DNA of 64,000 nt, from NCBI GenBank assembly GCA_963663145.1, contig OY760134.1, positions 1,922,001 through 1,986,000 on the forward strand, read 5' to 3'. Positions 1 through 8,343 of this stretch are shown piece after piece (within the stretch, counting starts at the first letter, position 1; every line of letters starts with the position of its first letter). This stretch comes from Azotimanducus sp963663145. GTDB lineage: Bacteria > Pseudomonadota > Gammaproteobacteria > Pseudomonadales > Azotimanducaceae. Made by a program: the position numbers and the translations under genes. The notes beneath the pieces were generated by a model. That model did not search any database. It was not told the DNA's origin and saw only the letters and a list, made by a program, of their open reading frames with translations.

Positions 1-704
1 TCTACATGCCCGACAACCAATCTCAGGAGAAGATTGACCTGCTCCGCACCTTGGGTGCCGAAGTCGTACTTGTGCCGCCCGCCCCCTACAAGGACGACAT
101 GAATTATCAAAAGCAGGCTGGCCGTCATGCGGCACGACTCGACAATGCGGTATGGGTCAATCAATTTGACAATCTCGCCAACGCGCGCGCGCACTACGAA
201 AGCACCGGCCCGGAGATTTGGGCGCAAACCGAAGGCAGGGTTGATGCCTTTGTGAGCGCCGCCGGAACCGGCGGCACCATTGCCGGAACAAGCCGGTACC
301 TCAAGGAACGCAACCCCAAACTCAAGGTGGTGCTGGCGGACTGCATGGGAAGCGCCCTTTATTCTTGGGTGAAAACTGGTACGCCGGTCATGAGCAAGGG
401 CCCTTCGATCACGGAAGGCATAGGCAACAGCCGAGTGACCGACAATCTCGCGGCGGCACGCATCGATGACGCACTTCAGGTTCAGGATAAGGACATGGTA
501 CGCATGGTGAAGCGAATGCTCATCGAGGAAGGATGGTTCTTCGGGACTTCGACAGGCATCAATCTCTGCGGCGCGGTCGAGACGGCCCGACGCGTGGGCC
601 CGGGACATAGCATCGTCACCGTGCTCTGCGACTCGGGGGCCCGCTATCAATCAAGCCTCTGGAACCCTGAGTGGCTCGCCTCGAAGGGCTTGGCGCAAAG
701 TTGA
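1..704 (+). CDS. cysK: Cysteine synthase family protein, 5'-truncated by window edge
   Basis: This is a PLP-dependent beta-substituting enzyme that would make L-cysteine from O-acetylserine and sulfide. The reading frame is open to the left edge (the codon before the first ATG is a sense codon), so the N-terminus with the PLP-binding lysine lies outside the window. Visible features are a start region reading MPDNQSQEK, the conserved NQFDN segment, and the glycine-rich PLP-phosphate loop GTGGTIAG. The C-terminal part contains FGTSTGINL and ends at a TGA at 702-704. The spacing and wording fit the CysK/CBS fold family. The precise substrate (O-acetylserine or O-phosphoserine) cannot be told from this part. 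Functionally it complements the sulfate-reducing genes 30 kb downstream. It lies 58 bp upstream of the NfeD-like gene. Confidence 0.85.
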   Translation, partial: YMPDNQSQEKIDLLRTLGAEVVLVPPAPYKDDMNYQKQAGRHAARLDNAVWVNQFDNLANARAHYESTGPEIWAQTEGRVDAFVSAAGTGGTIAGTSRYLKERNPKLKVVLADCMGSALYSWVKTGTPVMSKGPSITEGIGNSRVTDNLAAARIDDALQVQDKDMVRMVKRMLIEEGWFFGTSTGINLCGAVETARRVGPGHSIVTVLCDSGARYQSSLWNPEWLASKGLAQS

Positions 705-762
705 TGGAACCTCAATTCATGGTAGTTTATCGAGGATTCGGCTTCACACAACTGGAAAGGCC

Positions 763-2307
763 ATGCAAAGACTGATGAAGGCGCTGCACAAGACCGGGCG
801 ACGCCGTCCAATCTCGCTCGTGCTGATTGCCATGGGCGCACTCGGCATGCTCGCTTCCCTTGCACCCGCCCAAGAGCAAGAGGAGGGGCAGGATCTCGTA
901 GTGGTGGTGGAACTCGAAGATGCCATAGGTCCGGCATCGGCCAGCTATTTCATAGATTCGCTTGAAGATGCCAATGAACGCGGCGCCGAACTTTTGGTGC
1001 TGCGTTTGGACACGCCGGGCGGGCTCGATGCGGCCATGCGCGACATGATCAAGGCGATTCTTGCCTCCGATGTGCCCGTTGCTACTTGGGTGGCCCCCTC
1101 CGGAGCACGGGCGGCGAGCGCCGGCACCTACATCATGTACGCAAGCCACTTCGCCGTCATGGCGCCGGCAACCAATCTCGGCTCTTCAACGCCGGTCGAC
1201 CTCACTTCCCCGCAGTCGCCTTCGCCCTCACCTCCGCGCTCCCCCTTCCCGCTGCCTTCGAGTGACGAGGGCGAAACGAAACCGGAGACTCAGGCGGAGG
1301 ACGGTGCACAGGAGGCATCCGAGCAGAATGACGAAGCCAAGGCCGAGTCCGAAGATGACGCGGCCGAGGCGGACTCCGACCAAGCTGAAGATCAAAGCGT
1401 ACCGCAGCCATCCACGGCCATGGAACGGAAGGTCATCAATGACGCGGTGGCCTATATCCGGGGTCTGGCCGAACTCAGAGGCCGCAACGCCGACTGGGCG
1501 GAAGAGTCGGTGCGCAAAGGTGTCAACCTGCCCTCTTCCGAAGCCCTCGAACAGGGAGTCATCGACCTGATCGTGCCAACCCTCAGCGAACTCATCGAGC
1601 AGGTGAACGGCGAGGAATACAAGACCGCTGATGGAACGGTACGCCAATTGGCGGTTGAAGACCCAATGATCGAAACGGTCACGCCCGACTGGCGGGCGCA
1701 ACTGCTCGCCGTGATTACTAATCCGAGCGTGGCCGTACTCTTGCTCAGCATTGGCTCGATTGCCCTGCTTGCCGAGTTTTACACGGGTACCGGCGTGGCG
1801 GGCGTCGTTGGTGCCATATGTCTGCTCGTCGCCGCCTACGGCATGCAGATGCTGCCCATCAACTACGCCGGACTCGCGCTTCTGTTGCTTGGCCTCGGCC
1901 TCATGATCGCCGAATTCTTCACTCCAACCATTGGTATATTCGGCTTCGGAGGCGCGGTGGCCTTTGTGTTTGGAGGCATATTCCTGCTCGATACGGATGT
2001 GCCCGGATTCGAAGTGTCCATCGGCCTGCTGGTGAGTGTGGCGGCCATTGTGCTCATCATGGTGGCCATCATCAGCGGAGCGGCGTTCAAATCCCTGCGC
2101 TCGAAAGTTGTGTCGGGGACTTCGAGCATGGTGGGCGAGCAGGTTGAGGCGCTGGCGGCAATCGCACAAGGTAAGCGGGGCCAGGTGATATATGCGGGCG
2201 AGGTGTGGAACGCTGTTCCAGAATCGGATGTCAATGAAGGCGACCCGCTTGAAGTAACAAGCGTGAAAGGGCTCACGCTCAGCGTGAGAGCGATCAAAGC
2301 CTCTTAA
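763..2307 (+). CDS. NfeD-like membrane-bound ClpP-class serine protease
   Basis: The 514-residue protein has an N-terminal signal sequence (about residues 1-37). It is followed by a ClpP/crotonase-fold protease domain with the LDTPGG segment and the nucleophile motif ARAASAG (Ser119). Four or so hydrophobic helices follow at about 318-440, then a short soluble C-terminal OB-like domain. This is the classic long NfeD/STOPP arrangement, thought to cleave hydrophobic C-termini of membrane proteins such as stomatins. A proline-rich then strongly acidic insert at about 150-217 separates the Ser region from the segment ERKVINDAVAY, where the catalytic lysine is expected. The start is ATG with GGAAAGG a few bases upstream. 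No slipin/stomatin gene follows, although the two are often adjacent. The family call is firm and the substrate unknown. Confidence 0.9.
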   Translation: MQRLMKALHKTGRRRPISLVLIAMGALGMLASLAPAQEQEEGQDLVVVVELEDAIGPASASYFIDSLEDANERGAELLVLRLDTPGGLDAAMRDMIKAILASDVPVATWVAPSGARAASAGTYIMYASHFAVMAPATNLGSSTPVDLTSPQSPSPSPPRSPFPLPSSDEGETKPETQAEDGAQEASEQNDEAKAESEDDAAEADSDQAEDQSVPQPSTAMERKVINDAVAYIRGLAELRGRNADWAEESVRKGVNLPSSEALEQGVIDLIVPTLSELIEQVNGEEYKTADGTVRQLAVEDPMIETVTPDWRAQLLAVITNPSVAVLLLSIGSIALLAEFYTGTGVAGVVGAICLLVAAYGMQMLPINYAGLALLLLGLGLMIAEFFTPTIGIFGFGGAVAFVFGGIFLLDTDVPGFEVSIGLLVSVAAIVLIMVAIISGAAFKSLRSKVVSGTSSMVGEQVEALAAIAQGKRGQVIYAGEVWNAVPESDVNEGDPLEVTSVKGLTLSVRAIKAS

Positions 2308-2316
2308 CTGCGCAAG

Positions 2317-4263
2317 GTGAACGAATTTCGCCATCACTTCTCCCTTGGGGTGGCGTCATGCCCTCGCTATTCCCTCCGCCCATGCGACCTGACAGCGCTG
2401 CTCCTGCTGCTATCCGCGTGCGGCGGTGGCGGAGACAGTGTCGGCGAGGTTGCGCCTTTTGAGCCGGACCCGGCCCAGCCAATTCGCCTCATCGATTCTA
2501 TTCCCGGCTCCAGAACAAGCGTGTCTGCCAGTGGCGATGAATTCAATATCGCCCACTTGGGCACGAGCGAATGGCAATACAGGTATGCTGGAGACTGCGC
2601 GCCAAAAGGCGTGACTGTGCGCCGCAGCTTGACTGATTTGAGTGATGAAACTATCTCTCCCGAAGTCGTCGATCACAACCTCATGTGTGCGCTCGAATCG
2701 GGTCGCAACTATGAATTTCGCATCGATACCACCGCACAGGATGGAACCAAGTACCAAGCCAGCCTAGCCTTCACAACCCAAACGAATAGCGAAACCCAAG
2801 GCGTGCGGACGCTCGAAAGCCAAGAGCGTTCGGAAGGCGCCATCACTCGGCTCTATGAACGGTTCGTGCGCGATGCGGCCCTGAAGGAATTCGACACTGA
2901 CGTGCTCGGTGCCTTCGGCGCCGCAATTGTCGCCCAGCTCGCAAAGGCCAATTGGAACGAGCTGGGCAGCGGTCGCACGCAATTCGGCACGTTTTCCGAA
3001 CGGGTCTCCTACCCGAGTCGCAAAGCGGACGGCACTGCCGCCATGCTCTCAGGACTGATCGTGCGTCCACGAATTATCGACCAAGCACGCTTTATGAGAG
3101 CTGACCGGGTCGTTGTACTGAGCCATAGCACGGGTTCGCAGCCGAGCAGTCTGGATCTCGAAGATGTGTGGCTCGTGCTGGGCAATCTCTTGGCGGGCAG
3201 GGGTTATCTGGTGCTGGCACCAGACAATTGGGGCAATGGCGAAACCGTCTCTGAAGATACCCCAGAGACCTATATGATGGCTCGCCGCGTCGCCAATACC
3301 AGTTTGGATATGATTGACGCGGTCCTCAAGGAGGACCGTTTCCAAACCTTCTTGGAACCGGCGCAAACCACGCACCTTGCCGTCATCGGCTATTCACAGG
3401 GTGGGCATAGCGGCATGGCGCTATGGCTCACGCACGCGCTCAGGGAACGTGACACCAAGATTCGCGAAGTCTATATAGGCGCTGGCCCTTATGACCTCAA
3501 TAGAATGCTCCGCGGCGGATTGCTGCGACTTGCGAACCGCTGCGACAACAGCGGTTGGTGCAACATCGATGACAAGGCGCTCCTGTATTACGTGGAGCGA
3601 TGGACCACGCCGGGGTATTTCAAGTACTTGGACACGGGACTGACATCGAGCGACATCTTGGACGACGAAGGGTTTGTGGATTCTTTCGTCTCCGGCTATC
3701 TCGATTTTGATGCGAAATTCGACAGGTTCAAGGTCCTGTTACAACTCAATTCATTCACCAATCTGTTGGATTTGACGGGCACAGTAGAAGCCACCGACAC
3801 CTTCTTCCACTTGTTTCATGCCGAGCAGGACTGGGTAGTGCCGCAGCAAAACAGCATAGACCTTATGAATACGCTCATGCCCGCCTTCAATGTCGCCTTG
3901 CATTCGGGCGAGTGCCACGGCAACCTCTTCGATCAACTCTCCAAGCTCGAAACGGGTGCGGTGCATTCCGTTTGCGCGCTCGAAATGTTCAATCGAGTGA
4001 TGAAAGATCTGCGGCCGGTGAGTGCGGCCGATGCGTCGAGCCCTTCGCAAGATGCCGGTGCCCCGTGGCGGGCGCTGGCCGAACGGCGTGCGCGGGAAGC
4101 GCTGAAGGATCCGGAAGTTCTTGAGACGCTGCCCACCAATTGGTCGGCACACGAGTTGCGGCGCATGTCCAATCACCTGCGAACCCTTGATTCGCCAGCC
4201 GCCATGGAACTCGCTAGGCGGATTCAATCAAGCGCAGAGCGGCCTAAGATACCCAGTCAATAA
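2317..4263 (+). CDS. Lipoprotein alpha/beta hydrolase (secreted lipase/esterase-like)
   Basis: The 648-residue product starts at GTG and has a hydrophobic segment ending in the lipobox LSAC with Cys35, so it is probably an outer-membrane or periplasmic lipoprotein. After a poorly conserved beta-rich region (about 50-170), a large alpha/beta hydrolase domain begins. It has the nucleophile elbow GYSQGGHS (Ser360), an acid in EQDW (Asp505) and the histidine of ECHG (His534), in the right order for a catalytic triad. The overall pattern resembles secretory lipases and tannase-like or feruloyl esterase-like hydrolases. The substrate cannot be assigned. A second in-frame GTG a few codons downstream could be the true start. 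It follows the NfeD gene by 9 bp and may be cotranscribed. Confidence 0.72.
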   Translation: MNEFRHHFSLGVASCPRYSLRPCDLTALLLLLSACGGGGDSVGEVAPFEPDPAQPIRLIDSIPGSRTSVSASGDEFNIAHLGTSEWQYRYAGDCAPKGVTVRRSLTDLSDETISPEVVDHNLMCALESGRNYEFRIDTTAQDGTKYQASLAFTTQTNSETQGVRTLESQERSEGAITRLYERFVRDAALKEFDTDVLGAFGAAIVAQLAKANWNELGSGRTQFGTFSERVSYPSRKADGTAAMLSGLIVRPRIIDQARFMRADRVVVLSHSTGSQPSSLDLEDVWLVLGNLLAGRGYLVLAPDNWGNGETVSEDTPETYMMARRVANTSLDMIDAVLKEDRFQTFLEPAQTTHLAVIGYSQGGHSGMALWLTHALRERDTKIREVYIGAGPYDLNRMLRGGLLRLANRCDNSGWCNIDDKALLYYVERWTTPGYFKYLDTGLTSSDILDDEGFVDSFVSGYLDFDAKFDRFKVLLQLNSFTNLLDLTGTVEATDTFFHLFHAEQDWVVPQQNSIDLMNTLMPAFNVALHSGECHGNLFDQLSKLETGAVHSVCALEMFNRVMKDLRPVSAADASSPSQDAGAPWRALAERRAREALKDPEVLETLPTNWSAHELRRMSNHLRTLDSPAAMELARRIQSSAERPKIPSQ

Positions 4264-4510
4264 AATTGGCCGCAACAGACTCCAGTGCGTCAAAGCGCGT
4301 ATCGAAGTTCGGCAGAATCGCGTATACGAGGACAGGCTCACCGACGAAGAACGGCTCACCCATTGAGAACGAGAGATGAGTGATCAATGTCGCAATTTTG
4401 CGCCAAAAGTTCGTGATTACATTGATGATGCCAAGACCTGCCCGGGCTAAAGTTCCGTTGCAAGCACAATAATTCGCCGGTCGAACCCATGACATCTATC
4501 GAGATCTAAG
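4264..4510. other. Intergenic stretch at the left edge of the accessory island
   Basis: I see no convincing gene here. An open frame on the minus strand (4495 down to 4244, 83 codons) overlaps the end of the hydrolase gene and reads like ordinary protein in places (for example VLVYAILPNF), so it may be a remnant of a deleted gene, but I cannot assign a family. This stretch marks the change from core genes to the accessory island. Confidence 0.3.
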
Positions 4511-4566
4511 TTCGACAAATACCCGGTTGACTTTTCGACAAATCACAGGTTATATTTTCGACAAAT
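4511..4566 (+). promoter_or_regulatory. Promoter overlapped by three 10-bp direct repeats at 23-bp spacing
   Basis: The decamer TTCGACAAAT occurs at 4511, 4534 and 4557, exactly 23 bp apart, so all copies face the same side of the helix. A sigma70-like promoter is interleaved with them: TTGACT at 4527-4532 and TATATT at 4551-4556 (18-bp spacing). Copy 2 lies between the boxes and copy 3 just after the -10. This is the geometry of an operator that represses its own promoter. The ATPase gene begins about 80 bp downstream. Confidence 0.6.
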
Positions 4567-4647
4567 CACCTGCTGGATCATTGACTCATTGCCGATCTTG
4601 CAACTTGGCGACCTGAGTGGGCGATCCGGTACAGAGTTATCTAGATC

Positions 4648-5901
4648 ATGAAGTATCTTCCTCGAATTGTCGATGCGGAACTGTCCTTATTACTCGAGGC
4701 AACCGGAGCGGTTCTCATCAAAGGCCCGAAAGCCTGCGGCAAGACCGAAACCGCACTGCGTGCGGCGGCAAGCGAGGTGCGGCTCGACCGTGACGAAAAC
4801 GCAAAACAGATGATCGATTTGGATGTTGGGACAGTGCTGGCCGGTGAAACGCCGCGCTTGATCGACGAATGGCAACTCGCGCCAAGGATATGGAACCATG
4901 TGCGGCACGAAGTTGACCGCAGGCGGGCTCCGGGTCAATTCATCCTCACTGGCTCCGCCAAACCCGCAGACGACCATACGAGGCACTCCGGAGCGGGCCG
5001 TTTTTCCCGACTGAGGATGCGGCCCTGCGCCCTGAGTGAGTCGGGGCAATCATCGAGCAAGATTTCACTTTTCAAGCTGCTGCAAAACGAGCCTCAAAGT
5101 GCCTCACGACAAGAAATGACCATTTCCTCGCTCGCTGAGATTGTCTGCGTTGGCGGCTGGCCAGCAAATGTCGGCAAGCCCTCGGCCGCAGCAATACGCG
5201 CGAATCGCGGCTATATCAGGGAAATCTGCCATGTCGACATTTCTCAAGCGAGCGGAAAGTCGCATGATCCCGCCAAGGTGGAGCGATTGCTGCGGTCGCT
5301 GGCAAGAAACGTGGCAACTCCGGTGGCGACAAGCAAATTAGCGGCTGATGTCGGCGGAGCGAACGGTGAGACGCTGAACCCCGATACGGCCGCGCAATAC
5401 CTTGAAGTACTCACCCGGCTGATGGTCGTGGAAGATCAGCCAGCCTGGTCTCCGAATTTGCGCTCCCGCACGCGGCTTCGCGCAGCGGGAGTGCGTCATT
5501 TCGTAGACCCTTCGCTCGCCGTGGCGGCCTTGGGAATTACGCCAGATCGCCTGCTCGACAACCTTGAGTACTTCGGTTTTCTGTTCGAGGCGCTGGTGGT
5601 CCGCGACTTGCGGATTTACGCCCAAGCTGCGGACGCACGGGTTTACCACTATCGGGAAAAGGACGGTCTCGAGGTCGATGCCATCGTGGAAACGGCGGAC
5701 GGGCGCTGGGCTGCATTCGAGATCAAATTAGGAGAGCGTTGGATTGCAGAAGGACGGAAGAACCTGCTTCGACTCGCAAAACGCTTAGCGGGAAGCGACC
5801 ACGGCAAACCCTCGGCGCTTGCGGTAATCGTTCCTAACGGCTACGGCCACTTCCGGCCTGGCGAAGTGGGCACGGTGCCGATCAATACGCTGGGACCATG
5901 A
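4648..5901 (+). CDS. AAA_14/DUF4143 family ATPase
   Basis: The 417-residue protein is a full-length member of the ATPase family with an N-terminal P-loop domain and a C-terminal DUF4143 (restriction-endonuclease-like fold) domain. The Walker A GPKACGKT is at residues 26-33 and the Walker B LIDEWQ at about 72-77. The sensor-like ILTGSAKP follows at about 99-106. The C-terminal domain contains the pattern HYREKDGLEVDAIVE...AFEIKLGE, which resembles the D-ExK core of PD-(D/E)XK nuclease folds. These proteins are common in mobile islands and in host-associated bacteria, and their function is not settled. Three damaged relatives or pieces occur in the same island (6025-7107, 7182-7232, 28923-29146). 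The upstream iterated repeats suggest autoregulation. Confidence 0.85.
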   Translation: MKYLPRIVDAELSLLLEATGAVLIKGPKACGKTETALRAAASEVRLDRDENAKQMIDLDVGTVLAGETPRLIDEWQLAPRIWNHVRHEVDRRRAPGQFILTGSAKPADDHTRHSGAGRFSRLRMRPCALSESGQSSSKISLFKLLQNEPQSASRQEMTISSLAEIVCVGGWPANVGKPSAAAIRANRGYIREICHVDISQASGKSHDPAKVERLLRSLARNVATPVATSKLAADVGGANGETLNPDTAAQYLEVLTRLMVVEDQPAWSPNLRSRTRLRAAGVRHFVDPSLAVAALGITPDRLLDNLEYFGFLFEALVVRDLRIYAQAADARVYHYREKDGLEVDAIVETADGRWAAFEIKLGERWIAEGRKNLLRLAKRLAGSDHGKPSALAVIVPNGYGHFRPGEVGTVPINTLGP

Positions 5902-5988
5902 GTCATACCCGATCACAACATGCGGCGCGCCCGCCTTCGCAGCTCGCCTTCTCCACGCATCTTGATTTCAGACCAATCGGGAGTGAAC

Positions 5989-6039
5989 TTCGGATTAGTT
6001 CAACCAATTGGAAGCGAATATCCGATGAGTTTCCTCCGT
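5989..6039 (+). repeat. 51-bp upstream repeat, copy 1
   Basis: This segment covers the 5' flank and first codons of the broken ATPase gene. It is repeated imperfectly, with the same length, at 7182-7232. Shared landmarks are TTCGGATT, GTTCAACCAATT and CGATGAGTTT, in the same order. It probably reflects duplicated ATPase gene starts left after deletion events. Confidence 0.6.
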
Positions 6040-7107
6040 CAACTCGTCCTACACCTCGCTCCGAGATAATCCGCATTCCTCTGGGGCACGGCAGACGGGA
6101 AAGTCCACCCTGCTGCGCGAACGGTTTCCCGAAAGAGCAATGGGATCATCAAAGTTGACAAACCCCTTGTCCGGCATGATGTGACGGATTGGCTGCCCAT
6201 CATCGCCCGGAGCTTCCTCTCCTCGCAGGAGCGGTCGAAGGCTTGTCAGATAACGATCATATTCGCGTATGTTCTGCGGCTTCCTGCCCATCACGCGCAT
6301 CGCCGTGTTGCCCGTACCTACGCCCAAGAAGGTGCGTCCCGGCGCGAGCGCATTGATGGTGGCGATGGCGGCGGCGGTGACTGGTGCGGGCCGCGTTCCC
6401 GAGACCGCCACGCCAGTACCTATGCTGATGCGCGACGTACGCGTCGCGGCCAACGCGAGGGTCGCGTAACAGTCCGACCAGAGCATCTGAGAGTCCGAAA
6501 GACCGACGCCCTAAGACGATTGATTAGCCAGCTTGCAGTGCGGACGGGAACCGAGATGAATATCCAAGCGCTTTGCCGAGTGGTGGGTGTGCAGCGCAAA
6601 ACACTTGAGCAGCATATGGATGTGCTGACCCGACTGTTTCTGATAGAGAGGCTCGGCGCCTGGACATCGATCGAATCTCGACGCGAGATTAGGAACGCCA
6701 AGCACCATTTCCTAGACACCGGAGTGGCGAGTGCGATTCGAGGTTTCGGCCCGCGTTCATTCAATCTGGACGCTGACGCCAAAGCGCTTGGAGGATTCAT
6801 GGAGAGTTTTGTGTATTCCGAACTCACTCGCAGTGCGCCATATCAGGATGAGAGTTTTCACTTGTACCACTGGCGGGACCAGCAAGGAAGAGAAGTGGAC
6901 ATACTTGCCCAAGCAGTCAATCGGCTCGTCGCAATTGAAGTCAAAGCGTCAACTTCAGTCGGTACCCAAGACTTCAAGCACTTGGATTGGTTCCGACAAA
7001 AAGGGCCTGGGAAACGGATGACGGTCACTTCCATAGTCCTCTTTCTGGGTGAATCGCCGATGAGTTTCGGCGACCGGCGGTTCGCGATACCGCTGAGTGG
7101 GTTGTAG
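6025..7107 (+). pseudogene. Second DUF4143-type ATPase, broken and interrupted
   Basis: The gene begins at ATG 6025 with MSFLRQLVLHLAP, meets a stop after 14 codons, and resumes in the +1 frame with a clear P-loop GARQTGKSTLLRERFP (about 6084-6130). The coding sense is then lost for about 360 bp, which instead carry a piece of a luciferase-like oxidoreductase on the other strand. From about 6505 the C-terminal DUF4143 half resumes (RRLISQLAVRTG, HWRDQQGREVDILAQ, IEVKAS) and runs to a stop at 7107. The part between the P-loop and the C-terminal domain, roughly 180-200 codons in relatives, is missing. It is therefore a deletion/insertion chimera and not a simple frameshift. A long frame spanning the junction exists from 6181 but is not a sensible protein in its first 100 codons. 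Confidence 0.75.
6140..6500 (-). pseudogene. Fragment of an LLM-class flavin-dependent oxidoreductase
   Basis: On the minus strand about 115 codons read as the N-terminal part of a luciferase-like (F420/FMN-dependent) monooxygenase: DSQMLWSDCYATLALAA, IGTGVAVSGTR, APGRTFLGVGTGNTAMR and a last recognisable MPDKGFVNFDDP. Both ends are cut: the start of the barrel and everything after about residue 140 of a normal 300-350 residue enzyme are absent. Each edge joins directly to ATPase coding sequence of the opposite strand. It is almost certainly a non-functional insert. Confidence 0.7.
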
Positions 7108-7181
7108 GGGAGGTGGTAGTCGTGGGCGCGGGGTAGCGCGTAGATGGGACGGGATCGATTGAAGACTAATCCGAAGTTTGT

Positions 7182-7232
7182 TTCGGATTGGTTCAACCAA
7201 TTAGGAGTTAACGCCCGATGAGTTTTGTCCGT
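7182..7232 (+). repeat. 51-bp upstream repeat, copy 2
   Basis: This is the partner of the repeat at 5989-6039. It ends with an ATG at 7218 followed by MSFVR, matching the MSFLR start of the broken ATPase. The frame then diverges and stops within 20 codons. It looks like the stump of a third ATPase gene joined to unrelated sequence. Confidence 0.55.
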
Positions 7233-7422
7233 TGCAAACCTGCGCGGACACATTCTCAAGCAAGGAGGGCATGAGGCCGTAGCGCTTGTACTAGCCGGCA
7301 AGCCCTACTCTGCTAAGCTTGCGCTCTGTGACGGGCACCTGAATGAACTTAGAAGGATTCATGCCAAGAAGTGGCGAGACGAACATCGACCGGCTAGAAT
7401 GCAATTCACGGAGAATAGGCGA

Positions 7423-7662
7423 ATGGTCACGTTTCTAATCGACACTGCGGAGGCACTGAAGAGCCTTACAGCTTCCGGCATGCCGGAGCCTCAAGCGGAG
7501 GCAGTAGTCAAGGTACGCTCCCAGGATCACGGCGATCTTGTGACCAAGACAGACCTGAAGGCAAGCCTGAATGAGCTTGAATCTCGATTGAATCTCAAGA
7601 TTTATCTGATGGCAGGGCTTGTGATTGCCGGCCTCAAGATACTGGAGTATCTGGGGATATAG
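7423..7662 (+). CDS. Small coiled-coil membrane-anchored protein (DUF1640-like)
   Basis: The 79-residue product starts at ATG 7423 with GAGAATAGG upstream as a possible ribosome site. The order is an N-terminal segment with FLIDTAEALKSL and EPQAEAVVKV, a charged middle (LVTKTDLKASL, ELESRLNLKIY) predicted to form a coiled coil, and a single C-terminal hydrophobic helix (MAGLVIAGLKIL). This is the usual layout of bacterial DUF1640/CCDC90-like proteins, whose role is unclear. The frame is open further upstream to a TTG at 7225, giving a possible 145-residue form. The extra part (for example LAGKPYSAKLALCDGH) resembles nothing I know and begins inside the 51-bp repeat, so I regard it as read-through of a junction. 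Confidence 0.6.
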   Translation: MVTFLIDTAEALKSLTASGMPEPQAEAVVKVRSQDHGDLVTKTDLKASLNELESRLNLKIYLMAGLVIAGLKILEYLGI

Positions 7663-7679
7663 CCACCATAGGACGCTGT

Positions 7680-7747
7680 CCGCATATTGCACCAGTTTGC
7701 GCATCCGCCCGAAGGGTCGGGCACACGGAGGACGTGCCCGATGAAAC
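7680..7747 (+). repeat. Partial copy of the terminal-repeat element found at 35645-35952
   Basis: It begins with CCGCATATTGCACCAG, identical to the left end of the larger element. It continues with the GCCCGAAGGGTCGGGCAC segment that in the larger copy lies near the right end, with its small hairpin. The middle (about 240 bp) and the right terminal repeat are absent. Confidence 0.65.
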
Positions 7748-8029
7748 GGGCTGTGGGAGCCTCGGTAACAAAATGTACGAGGTGCTGCGGGTCACCACCG
7801 GCGACGTTCCTTGACCACAATGATGTGCGTAATGATCAGCAGCCAAAGGGGCCACCCGAGAAAGAGCAGCACGACAATGCCGAGGAAGAAATCCCACAGG
7901 AGCTGGAGAATGGCAGAACCTCTCTGCGAGCGTCGGGGAACGGTCTAGCATGCCGTCCTCGACCGCCGGTCTGAGCATCCGGCTGCCAGCGCTTCAAGTT
8001 TCAGGAGGGCCAAGCATCGCTATATGTTC
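7748..8029. other. Non-coding stretch with a possible small membrane-protein remnant
   Basis: On the minus strand, codons ending at 7792 read a strongly hydrophobic peptide (LLWDFFLGIVVLLFLGWPL, then VVKERRRW and stop). This is typical of a tiny inner-membrane protein, but no ATG, GTG or TTG opens the frame after the upstream stop near 7950. It may be the end of a deleted gene. Nothing else is visible. Confidence 0.3.
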
Positions 8030-8051
8030 GGTGTTACCGTACAATAATACC
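8030..8051 (+). promoter_or_regulatory. Probable HigBA operator
   Basis: An interrupted inverted repeat, GGTGTTA and TAATACC with an 8-bp centre, lies directly before the higB start codon. HigA-type antitoxins usually bind such palindromes at their own promoter. The right arm contains AATAAT that could serve in a -10 box. Confidence 0.4.
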
Positions 8052-8052
8052 T

Positions 8053-8343
8053 ATGGAAATTTGGACCGTTCGCCATCGTGGATTGCGGGAGTTTCTTGAG
8101 CGGGACTCGACTCGACTGCTGAGAACGGACCTTGTGCGCCGAATACGAAATGTCTTGACCGCACTGGTCTTGGCTGAGAGCATCGATAGCCTTCGCGCAC
8201 AGTCTCCGCCAGGATGGCGAATCCATCGGCTTTCCGGGGAGCGCAAGAATGATTGGAGTATTTCTGTATCGGGTAATTGGCGAATTACGTTCCAAGAAAA
8301 CGATGGCAAGATCGAAGGACTAAACCTTGAGGACTATCACTGA
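8053..8343 (+). CDS. higB: HigB-like toxin (RelE/ParE fold)
   Basis: The 96-residue protein has the typical HigB sequence order. The start EIWTVRHRGLREFLE is followed by a central RRIRNVLTAL helix, the motif PPGWRIHRLSGERKNDWSIS, and the C-terminal WRITFQ...LEDYH. These toxins are ribosome-dependent mRNA endonucleases. The gene overlaps higA by one base (TGATG), with toxin first as usual for HigBA. No inactivating lesion is seen. Confidence 0.9.
   Translation: MEIWTVRHRGLREFLERDSTRLLRTDLVRRIRNVLTALVLAESIDSLRAQSPPGWRIHRLSGERKNDWSISVSGNWRITFQENDGKIEGLNLEDYH

Noticed and set aside
2299..2337. Long minus-strand frame (1228-2337) over the NfeD gene
   Set aside because: It has a composition typical of an antisense shadow (His/Arg-rich) and no family resemblance; the plus-strand gene explains the region.
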